From: Omnitrophica bacterium RIFCSPLOWO2_01_FULL_45_10
GTDB taxonomy: Bacteria > Omnitrophota > Gorgyraeia > 2-01-FULL-45-10
Direction of reading: 5' to 3'
Length of the DNA stretch: 9,324 nucleotides
Assembly: GCA_001804165.1 (NCBI GenBank)
Contig: MHFL01000064.1
Span: 30,045-39,368 of the forward strand
Both the position numbers and the translations under genes were made by a program. Shown piece by piece: positions 1 to 5,994 of the stretch. Position 1 is the first letter of the stretch. The number at the start of each line of letters is the position of its first letter. Below the pieces are notes generated by a model, which saw only the letters and a program-made list of their open reading frames with translations, made no database searches and was not told the origin of the DNA.

Positions 1-1
1 C

Positions 2-853
2 GCCTATCATGGCCACGCCGATTATCTATTGGCAAGCGACGGTGTGCCGAAAGATTTTATGAAGCATACGTTAACTCTTCCCTATAACGATATTGAGAAG
101 TTAGATGAAACGGTTAAAATTTATAAGGATGATTTAGCGGCCATCATTGTTGAGCCGGTCGCGGGCAATATGGGCGTGGTCCTGTCTAAAGAAGGTTTTT
201 TAAAGGAGTTGAGAACTATTGCCGAGAGAGATGACATAGTCCTGATTTTTGACGAGGTCATCACGGGATTCAGGGTTTCTTATGGCGGAGCTCAAAGGCG
301 TTACAACGTCAGGCCCGACCTGACTTGTCTTGGGAAGATTATCGGCGGCGGATTTCCTGTCGGGGCTTTCGGCGGCAGAAAAGATATTATGAAACTTTTA
401 GCGCCTGAAGGAGCGGTCTATCAGGCAGGGACTTTCTCAGGGAATCCTATAACAGTAACGGCAGGCATAGCGACTCTCGAAATTCTCAAAAATGATTTAC
501 CGTATGAAGCGTTAGAGAAACTTACTAGCCGGTTATCGGAAGAGATAGAGACGAGAGCCAAAAAAGTTGGAATAAAATTGAGGGTTAATCGCATAGCGTC
601 TATGTTCAGCGTCTTTTTCATAGATAAAGAAGCGGTGGATTATAATTCGGCGAGACGTCAGGATACGGATTTATTTAAAAATTTTTTTCATGGATTATTG
701 AACGAGGGGATTTATCTTTCCCCTTCAGGGCTAGAGGCAAATTTTTTATCCACCGCGCATAGAGTCGAAGATTTAAACAAGACCATAAATGCGGTTGATA
801 AGGCATTTAGTGTCATTGCGAGGCACGAAGTGCCGAAGCAATCTCTCTTTTGA
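2..853 (+). CDS. hemL: Glutamate-1-semialdehyde 2,1-aminomutase, 5'-truncated by window edge
   Basis: Class III PLP aminotransferase fold; this family converts glutamate-1-semialdehyde to 5-aminolevulinate, the first committed precursor of tetrapyrroles including siroheme. The reading frame is open from base 2, and 283 codons are visible before the TGA at 851-853. Family landmarks are the YHGHAD segment at the very start, the EPVAGNMG segment, FDEVITGFR, the PLP-lysine motif LGKIIGGGFPVGAFGG, YQAGTFSGNP and the C-terminal YLSP..EANFLSTAH. Compared from memory with E. coli and Synechococcus HemL, about 13 residues are missing between HGHAD and GVPKDF, where the mobile gating loop lies. The last 13 residues (VIARHEVPKQSLF) are read from a palindromic repeat, so the natural C-terminus was probably replaced. 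Its place upstream of a siroheme sulfite reductase fits a role in siroheme supply. The family assignment is secure; true aminomutase activity is less so because of the short loop. Confidence 0.9.
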   Translation, partial: AYHGHADYLLASDGVPKDFMKHTLTLPYNDIEKLDETVKIYKDDLAAIIVEPVAGNMGVVLSKEGFLKELRTIAERDDIVLIFDEVITGFRVSYGGAQRRYNVRPDLTCLGKIIGGGFPVGAFGGRKDIMKLLAPEGAVYQAGTFSGNPITVTAGIATLEILKNDLPYEALEKLTSRLSEEIETRAKKVGIKLRVNRIASMFSVFFIDKEAVDYNSARRQDTDLFKNFFHGLLNEGIYLSPSGLEANFLSTAHRVEDLNKTINAVDKAFSVIARHEVPKQSLF

Positions 854-888
854 GATTGCTTCGTCGCCTTCGGCTCCTCGCAATGACA
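811..888. repeat. Imperfect palindromic dispersed repeat (MITE/REP-like)
   Basis: The ends are perfect inverted copies (tgtcattgcgagg at 811-823; its complement at 876-888), and the inner parts also match (cgaagcaatctc at 834-845 against its complement at 852-863), around a short centre (846-851). The arms differ only in a middle block, and in each arm that block is itself a small hairpin: ggcac-gaa-gtgcc at 822-834 and gcc-ttc-ggc at 866-874. The sequence type, with 'CHCEEPKATKQS' encoded on the reverse strand, is a dispersed repeat known from many bacterial genomes. It spans the hemL stop codon and part of the gap before the sulfur operon. It could fold in mRNA as a long hairpin, but no T-run follows it, so a classical terminator is not supported. 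No clear target-site duplication is visible. Confidence 0.88.
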
Positions 889-936
889 GTTGAGCAACAA
901 ACTCAGGATTGTCAGGCCAGAAGCAGGAAATGATTT

Positions 937-942
937 AAGGAG
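937..942 (+). promoter_or_regulatory. Ribosome binding site deciding the carrier start
   Basis: AAGGAG lies here. An ATG at 943 abuts it with no spacer and is unlikely to be used; the in-frame ATG at 952 has a 9-base spacer. The start was therefore set at 952. The rest of the gap after the repeat (889-936) shows no convincing -35/-10 pair or terminator. Confidence 0.7.
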
Positions 943-951
943 ATGAATAAA

Positions 952-1170
952 ATGGCTATAATGATATACCTAAACGGAAAGAAAGAGGAGATCGAAACGG
1001 GGATGAGCCTATCGAACCTTTTGGCGGCAAAAAAGATCAGGCCCGAAGTGGTTACGGTGGAGCTTAATGATTCAATTATTGAGAGGGCAAGATATGGCGA
1101 GGCGCTGTTAAAAGATAAGGACAGGGTTGAATTTGTCTATTACATGGGGGGAGGGAGATATGCCTTTTAG
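952..1170 (+). CDS. ThiS/HcyS-like sulfur carrier protein with residues after Gly-Gly
   Basis: A 72-residue beta-grasp (ubiquitin-fold) protein of the ThiS/MoaD family. Such proteins are adenylated at a C-terminal Gly-Gly by an E1-like enzyme and then carry sulfur as a thiocarboxylate. Visible signs are the short N-terminal strand with IYLNGK, a helix around residues 19-29 ([11 protein letters not shown]), [10 protein letters not shown], and the ThiS-like ending [10 protein letters not shown] at residues 59-68. Four residues (RYAF) follow the glycines, so the tail is not the exposed Gly-Gly that activation needs. In Wolinella succinogenes HcyS a metalloprotease (HcyD) trims such an extension. 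The gene overlaps cysK by 11 bases, implying translational coupling and a carrier for cysteine or homocysteine synthesis. A true thiamine-pathway ThiS is the main alternative, but no thiazole gene is nearby. Confidence 0.8.
   Translation: MAIMIYLNGKKEEIETGMSLSNLLAAKKIRPEVVTVELNDSIIERARYGEALLKDKDRVEFVYYMGGGRYAF
1146..1157 (+). promoter_or_regulatory. Shine-Dalgarno of cysK inside the carrier's glycine codons
   Basis: A purine run (GGGGGGAGGGAG) ends two bases before the ATG at 1160; its central GGAGG-like core gives a workable spacing. The same bases encode the functional Gly-Gly-Gly of the upstream carrier, so the carrier tail and the cysK ribosome binding site are written in the same DNA. 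Confidence 0.65.
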
Positions 1171-2095
1171 CGACAGGATCGCGTCTGATATCTCGGAGTT
1201 AATTTGTAACACGCCGATGGTAAGGATCAATAAATTGACGACACAGGGTATGGCTGTGATATTGGCGAAATTGGAAAACTTTAATCCCGGAGGCAGCGTC
1301 AAGGATAGAATTTGCCTATCCATGCTCGAAGACGCGGAAAAGAAGGGTCTTCTAAAGGAGGGCTCTACCATAGTCGAGCCGACGAGCGGGAACACAGGCA
1401 TCGGCCTCGCCATGCTCGCGGCGGTCAAAGGCTACAAATGCATACTCACGATGCCGGAGACGATGAGCCTGGAAAGGATATATATCCTTAAGTCGTATGG
1501 CTCAGAGGTCGTCCTGACCCCCGGCATTGACGGCATGCAGGGCGCCATAAAGAAGGCCGAACAAATTATGAAGAGGACCAAAAACGCCTTTATGCCTCAG
1601 CAGTTTAACAATCCCGCAAACCCGGAAGTTCACCGCAAGACGACAGCGAAGGAGATTTTGGAACTGACAGGCGGGAATTTAGACGCCTTCGTTGCGGGCG
1701 TAGGGACCGGCGGTACCATCACAGGGGTGGGAGAGGTACTGAAGAAGCATAAAACATCGATAAGGATAGTGGCGGTAGAGCCGAAGACCAGCGCTGTCCT
1801 TTCAGGGAAAGAGGCGGGACCACATAAGATTCAGGGCATTGGCGCAGGATTCATCCCGAAAATTTTAAACCGTGATATAATAGATGAAATAATACTGGTC
1901 GAAGATAATGACGCGCAAAGGACAGCGGGAAGATTATGTAAAGAAGAGGGCATATTTGTCGGAATCTCAAGCGGCGCGGCCATGTATGCGGCGCTGAAGG
2001 TAGCGAAGGATTTAGGTAAAGGTAAAACCGTAGTCACTGTATTACCCGATACGGGCGAGAGATATTTTTCCATGCAGCAGTATTTTGAAACGTAG
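1160..2095 (+). CDS. cysK: Cysteine synthase (O-acetylserine sulfhydrylase, CysK type)
   Basis: A 311-residue fold-type II PLP enzyme, normal length for the family, which makes cysteine from O-acetylserine and sulfide. The PLP lysine is K48 in NPGGSVKDR, the substrate loop is EPTSGNTG at 73-80, the family motif MPETMSLER is at 98-106, and the phosphate-binding VGTGGTITG is at 181-189. [14 protein letters not shown] at 220-233 and the C-terminal LPDTGERY are CysK-like rather than CysM-like. An upstream in-frame ATG at 1127 was not used, because the family's N-terminus ([14 protein letters not shown]) and a strong ribosome binding site fit 1160. The overlap with a sulfur-carrier gene raises the possibility, known for Mycobacterium CysM with CysO, that the sulfur donor is a protein thiocarboxylate. 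Ordinary sulfide use remains possible. Confidence 0.92.
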   Translation: MPFSDRIASDISELICNTPMVRINKLTTQGMAVILAKLENFNPGGSVKDRICLSMLEDAEKKGLLKEGSTIVEPTSGNTGIGLAMLAAVKGYKCILTMPETMSLERIYILKSYGSEVVLTPGIDGMQGAIKKAEQIMKRTKNAFMPQQFNNPANPEVHRKTTAKEILELTGGNLDAFVAGVGTGGTITGVGEVLKKHKTSIRIVAVEPKTSAVLSGKEAGPHKIQGIGAGFIPKILNRDIIDEIILVEDNDAQRTAGRLCKEEGIFVGISSGAAMYAALKVAKDLGKGKTVVTVLPDTGERYFSMQQYFET

Positions 2096-2116
2096 GAGAT
2101 TGATAGGGGCTTTAAA

Positions 2117-4456
2117 ATGTTTAAACTTCCTCAAAATATAAAAGATGGGATAAGGGATTATAAGAATTCCTTAGAGGATCTACTGAGCGGCAAGACATCG
2201 CCGGCGCGTTTCACAGGCGTTCGCGTTCCTTGGGGTATTTATAGCCACAGGGGCGGCAAGATATTCATGAATAGGATAAGGATCCCGGCCGGCGTAATAA
2301 CATCAGATCAACTTAAGGCGATCGCGACCGTAGCGAAGAAATATGGAAACGGCGTAGCGCATATAACGACGCGGCAGGATATTCAACTTCACGAGGTCAA
2401 GATAGAGGACACTATAAAGGTAATGGAGTTCCTTAAGGAATATGAACTATCGCCGCGGGGCGGCGGCGGGAATACAGTGCGAAATATTACAAGTTGCGCG
2501 CTTTCAGGACTCTGCAGGGATGAAATATTAGAGACGAAAGGTTACGCGGTCTCTCTTACGGAGTTCCTTTTAGGCCAGGACTCCTCGTATAATCTGCCTC
2601 GCAAATTTAAGATTGGATTCTCCGGCTGCGCCAAGGACTGCGCCGCTGTATGTGTGAACGATGTGGGTTTACTGGCGAAAGAGAAATACGGCGAGAGAGG
2701 ATTTGAGGTCTTCGTTGGAGGCGGCATGGGTTTGGAATCGATGACGGCTCAGTTATTGGAAGAGTTCATACCGGAAGAGGATTTGGGCTGGACAGTTCAG
2801 GCGGTCAAGAATGTCTTTTACAAGAAAGGCGATAGACGAAATAGGCACCACAATCGCCTGAGATTCTTAATAAAGGATATGGGATTTGAAAATTTTAAAT
2901 CTCTCTATCTTGATGAATTAAAGTTGCTTAAAGAGAGCGAATATATCGTTTTAAGAAAACCGGATGCGCGGCTACCTTCGACAACGCCAGAAGGCGAAAT
3001 TGCGCGTAAAGACGATTTGGGCTATAAAGAGTTCTTAAAATATAATCTATTTGAGCAAAGACAGAATGGCCTTGTAAGCGTTGAGCTGAGGATACCCAGA
3101 GGGGATATAACGGCGCAAAGTTTAGAGTCGCTCAGCAGTTTGAGTAAAGATTTTGACGGCATAGAATTCCGCACGTCTCAAAATCAGAATATCTTCATAT
3201 GCAATATAAGGAAAGAGGCCCTCTATAAATTATTTTCGCGGCTTAAAAAAATTTTAAAAGACTTCCTTTATCCGGAAACGCTTTTGGACATAGTCTCGTG
3301 CAAGGGGGCGCTAACGTGCAATTTAGGGCTCTGCAATTCGCCCGGCCTTACAGAGGAACTTGAGAAAGTGATAGAAGAAAATTTTATCGGGACAGCGGTT
3401 TTCAACAATTTGAACATAAAGATAAACGGCTGTCCGAACTCCTGCGGCCAGCATCCCCTTGGAATGATTGCTTTGCACGGCGCGGTTAGAAAGGTTCAAG
3501 GCAGGGCGGTCCCATTTTATAAACTCCTTTTAGGAGGCAGGAAGGCGGGACGCGATACATCTCTTGCGAAAGACACGGGGATTCTCATACCCGCGAGGAA
3601 CGTTCCTTCTTTTATAAAGGATTTCTTAAGCAAAGTTGAGCGCCAGATCGATGAAAAGATCGCCGTCTCCACCTTTATAGACGAAAAAGGGAAGGATTTG
3701 GCCAAGAAGGCGGCCGAGGCCTATTCTTACGTTCCGTCGTATTCAAAAGATAAGAACTTCTATATAGATTGGGGGAAGAAGGAGGAATTCTCGCTCGAGG
3801 GCTTAGGGCCGGGCGAGTGCGGGGCCGGAGTGATAGACATGATAGAAGCGGATTTGACCGATGCAAGAAATTATTTAGAGAAACAGGAAAGGGATGGCTA
3901 CCCCGTTCAGGATATCAGAAAGGCGATCTTCCATTCAGCGCGGGCTCTTTTGGTCGTGAAAGGATCCGACCCCAAAGATGAAGAGACGACCTTGAATGAA
4001 TTTTTGGAGAAATTTGTGAAAGAGGGGATAGCCGATCCTAAATTTTCTAATTTAAAAGAGAACTATGACACGCTAAAAGAGGACTTAATATTAGAAGCAA
4101 GAAGAGCGCGATATCTGTACGCGAAAGAATTTTTTGGACACATAAAGGAACTTTACAAGAATATGGAGCCATCTTTCAATTTTCCGAAAAATTTCGCTCC
4201 TCAAGGCAAAGGAAAACTCAAAGAGGCAAAACCCGAAGGGATAGTATTGGATTTAAAGGGGACGCCCTGTCCTATCAATTATGTTAAGGCGAAACTCTTC
4301 TTCGAGAATTTGAATACAGGCGATATCGTCACTATATATCTCGATGAGGGCGAACCAATAGACAATGTCCCGAAGAGTTTACAAAATGACGGCCACGAAA
4401 TCATTTCGATAGAGAAACAGGATGGGTTTTATAAAGTTACAGTGAAGAAGGGATGA
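2117..4456 (+). CDS. Siroheme sulfite reductase with C-terminal TusA domain
   Basis: A 779-residue cytoplasmic protein. Residues 1-500 form a two-halved nitrite/sulfite reductase: a ferredoxin-like domain (35-93), first siroheme domain (115-300), second ferredoxin-like domain (310-363) and second siroheme domain (385-475). Likely siroheme/sulfite contacts are R86 (TTRQDIQLH), R122 (TVRNIT) and K163/K165 (LPRKFK). The usual cluster ligands are C395, C401, C439 and C443 (NGCPNSCGQ). The first half also has C127, C133, C171 and C175, which plant-type enzymes lack. Residues 510-700 are mostly helical, with a GPGEC motif (C568). Residues 708-778 are TusA/SirA-like, with the persulfide cysteine C718 in GTPCPINYVKAKL. 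No flavin or extra ferredoxin domain is seen, so the electron donor is probably a separate ferredoxin. A start at 2117 follows AGGGG at 2105-2109. Sulfite rather than nitrite is inferred from the TusA fusion and the neighbours. Confidence 0.88.
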   Translation: MFKLPQNIKDGIRDYKNSLEDLLSGKTSPARFTGVRVPWGIYSHRGGKIFMNRIRIPAGVITSDQLKAIATVAKKYGNGVAHITTRQDIQLHEVKIEDTIKVMEFLKEYELSPRGGGGNTVRNITSCALSGLCRDEILETKGYAVSLTEFLLGQDSSYNLPRKFKIGFSGCAKDCAAVCVNDVGLLAKEKYGERGFEVFVGGGMGLESMTAQLLEEFIPEEDLGWTVQAVKNVFYKKGDRRNRHHNRLRFLIKDMGFENFKSLYLDELKLLKESEYIVLRKPDARLPSTTPEGEIARKDDLGYKEFLKYNLFEQRQNGLVSVELRIPRGDITAQSLESLSSLSKDFDGIEFRTSQNQNIFICNIRKEALYKLFSRLKKILKDFLYPETLLDIVSCKGALTCNLGLCNSPGLTEELEKVIEENFIGTAVFNNLNIKINGCPNSCGQHPLGMIALHGAVRKVQGRAVPFYKLLLGGRKAGRDTSLAKDTGILIPARNVPSFIKDFLSKVERQIDEKIAVSTFIDEKGKDLAKKAAEAYSYVPSYSKDKNFYIDWGKKEEFSLEGLGPGECGAGVIDMIEADLTDARNYLEKQERDGYPVQDIRKAIFHSARALLVVKGSDPKDEETTLNEFLEKFVKEGIADPKFSNLKENYDTLKEDLILEARRARYLYAKEFFGHIKELYKNMEPSFNFPKNFAPQGKGKLKEAKPEGIVLDLKGTPCPINYVKAKLFFENLNTGDIVTIYLDEGEPIDNVPKSLQNDGHEIISIEKQDGFYKVTVKKG

Positions 4457-4465
4457 GGAGAAGAT

Positions 4466-5692
4466 ATGAGTTACGTAAAGGGATTGCGATGCAGAGAATG
4501 CTCGAGGCACTATCCTAAAGAGGCGCTATTCGTATGCGAATACTGTTTCGGCCCTTTGGAGGTGGGCTATAATTACGACAAGATTAAAGAGGCCCTCACC
4601 AAGGATGTGATAGAGTCGCGGCCCAAGAATCTCTGGAGATACAGAGAACTTCTCCCGATAGATGGGAAGCCGACCGATGGGTTGAATTCCGGATTCACTC
4701 CGCTCGTAGCGGCGCATAATCTCGCGAAGGCCCTTGGTGTTAAAGAACTCTATATAAAAGATGACTCCGTGAGCCACCCGACACTTTCATTTAAAGACAG
4801 GGTTGTGGCTGTCGCCCTCTCTAAGGCGAAGGAGTTTGGGTTCAATGTGGTCGCGTGCGCGTCTACCGGAAATTTGGCCAATGCCGTCGCGAGCCAGGCG
4901 CGGGCCGCGCGGCTCAAGAGTTACATCTTCATACCGTCGGACCTTGAGATGACCAAGATTGTAGGGACCCTCATCTATGGGCCGACCCTTGTCGCGGTAG
5001 AAGGAAATTACGATGAGGTGAATCGGCTCTGTTCCGAGATAGCGTCAAAATATAAGTGGGCGTTCGTCAATATAAATATAAGGCCCTATTACGCCGAAGG
5101 GTCGAAGACTTTCGGCTATGAGATCGCGGAGCAACTTGGATGGAAGGCACCGCGGCACATCATCGCGCCGTGCGCGGGCGGGTCTTTAATTACCAAGATT
5201 TGGAAGGCCCTGAAAGAGTTTAAAGAGATAGGTTTATTGGACGGGCTAAATACTAAGATGTACGCGGCGCAAGCCGCGGGGTGCTCGCCAATAGTTAATG
5301 CCGTAAAAGAAAATTCTGATATAATAAAGCCGGTTAGGCCGAAGACGATCGCTAAGTCCCTTGCCATAGGGAACCCGGCAGACGGTTATTACGCCGTAAA
5401 TACCGTAAAAGAATCGGGCGGGTGGGCCGAGTCGGTTAGCGATGAGGAGATCGTGGACGCGATAAAATTGCTCGCTGAAACAGAGGGCATATTCACTGAG
5501 ACTGCCGGCGGGGTGACGTTGGGAGCCACAAAGAAACTCATCGCGCAGGGACGCATACCGAAAGATGAGGTGATAGTCGTCTCCATCACGGGCAATGGCC
5601 TCAAGACTCAAGAGGCGGTTATAGATAAGATAGGCAAACCGATCAAAATAAAGCCGTCATTAGAATCATTTGAAAAGTTAGTAAATGCTTAA
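4466..5692 (+). CDS. thrC: Threonine synthase-like PLP enzyme with N-terminal zinc ribbon
   Basis: A 408-residue fold-type II PLP enzyme. Threonine synthase converts O-phosphohomoserine to threonine. Residues 7-30 form a zinc-ribbon-like segment (C9, C12, C24, C27), typical of the bacterial/archaeal thrC group of this length. The PLP lysine is K110 in LSFKDR, the substrate loop is ASTGNLANA at 132-140, and the C-terminal SITGNGLK at 373-380 fits threonine synthase. Two motifs deviate: APCAGGS (234-240) where a PVGNGG-like loop is usual, and ETAGGVT (345-351) where EPASAAS is usual. The gene starts 10 bases after the reductase stop, behind GAGGAG, and is followed at 20 bases by a CysO-like carrier. 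That setting suggests either ordinary threonine synthesis or a relative that uses a carrier thiocarboxylate with O-phosphohomoserine or O-phosphoserine. The family call is firm; the substrate is open. Confidence 0.8.
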   Translation: MSYVKGLRCRECSRHYPKEALFVCEYCFGPLEVGYNYDKIKEALTKDVIESRPKNLWRYRELLPIDGKPTDGLNSGFTPLVAAHNLAKALGVKELYIKDDSVSHPTLSFKDRVVAVALSKAKEFGFNVVACASTGNLANAVASQARAARLKSYIFIPSDLEMTKIVGTLIYGPTLVAVEGNYDEVNRLCSEIASKYKWAFVNINIRPYYAEGSKTFGYEIAEQLGWKAPRHIIAPCAGGSLITKIWKALKEFKEIGLLDGLNTKMYAAQAAGCSPIVNAVKENSDIIKPVRPKTIAKSLAIGNPADGYYAVNTVKESGGWAESVSDEEIVDAIKLLAETEGIFTETAGGVTLGATKKLIAQGRIPKDEVIVVSITGNGLKTQEAVIDKIGKPIKIKPSLESFEKLVNA

Positions 5693-5712
5693 ATTGAAGG
5701 AGGAACAAAGCT

Positions 5713-5988
5713 ATGGGCATTAAAGTAAGAATACCGACACCGTTACAGAAACTCACTAAGGATAAAGAAGTTGTTGAGTGCGAGGCAAATGACGTAAAGG
5801 GCCTCGTTGAGGACCTGGAGAAGAGATACCCAGGGATAAAGACGCGTCTATGCGACGACGGCGGAAAACTTCGCAAGTTTATAAATATTTACGTAAACGA
5901 TGAGGATATAAGATTCCTCAAGATGGACCAGACACCTTTAAAGGACGGCGACGAGGTTTCAATAATCCCGGCGATAGCCGGCGGGTAA
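5713..5988 (+). CDS. CysO-like ubiquitin-fold sulfur carrier (MoaD family)
   Basis: A 91-residue beta-grasp protein ending exactly in Ala-Gly-Gly, the form ready for adenylation by an E1-like enzyme. The opening IKVRIPTPLQKLT, the central RYPGIKTRL, the strand FINIYVNDEDIRF (residues 57-69) and the ending DGDEVSIIPAIAGG (78-91) closely resemble Mycobacterium CysO, whose thiocarboxylate gives sulfur to O-phosphoserine through CysM. It also resembles archaeal small modifier proteins and MoaD of molybdopterin synthase, but no MoaE or other molybdenum-cofactor gene is nearby. A strong GAAGGAGG (5696-5703) lies 9 bases upstream of the ATG. It sits between a threonine-synthase-like gene and feoB. 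A cysteine or homocysteine sulfur-carrier role is favoured by context. Confidence 0.85.
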   Translation: MGIKVRIPTPLQKLTKDKEVVECEANDVKGLVEDLEKRYPGIKTRLCDDGGKLRKFINIYVNDEDIRFLKMDQTPLKDGDEVSIIPAIAGG

Positions 5989-5994
5989 AAATTT

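Noticed and set aside
811..888. Repeat hairpin as a rho-independent terminator for hemL
   Set aside because: The stem is long and no T-run follows it; the sequence matches a dispersed repeat instead.
712..900. Reverse-strand open frame with a CHCEEPKATKQS-like sequence
   Set aside because: It is the translation of the palindromic repeat and the hemL antisense strand. Such frames are often annotated as proteins but show no coding signs here.
890..918. Possible promoter with a TTGAGC -35-like box
   Set aside because: No -10-like box lies at 16-18 bases; the match is no better than chance.
1127..1159. Longer cysK start at the ATG at 1127
   Set aside because: The extra 11 residues have no family match, and the strong purine-rich ribosome binding site sits before 1160.
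1146..1170. Programmed -1 frameshift at the G-run making a carrier-CysK fusion
   Set aside because: A -1 slip enters the wrong frame; joining cysK would need a +1 shift, for which no signal is seen.
5246..5611. 121-codon reverse-strand open frame inside the threonine-synthase-like gene
   Set aside because: It lies opposite a clearly conserved coding region and reads as a shadow frame.
5713..5988. CysO-like carrier as MoaD of molybdopterin synthase
   Set aside because: No moaE, moaA, moaC or other molybdenum-cofactor gene is in the window, and the sequence resembles CysO more than MoaD.
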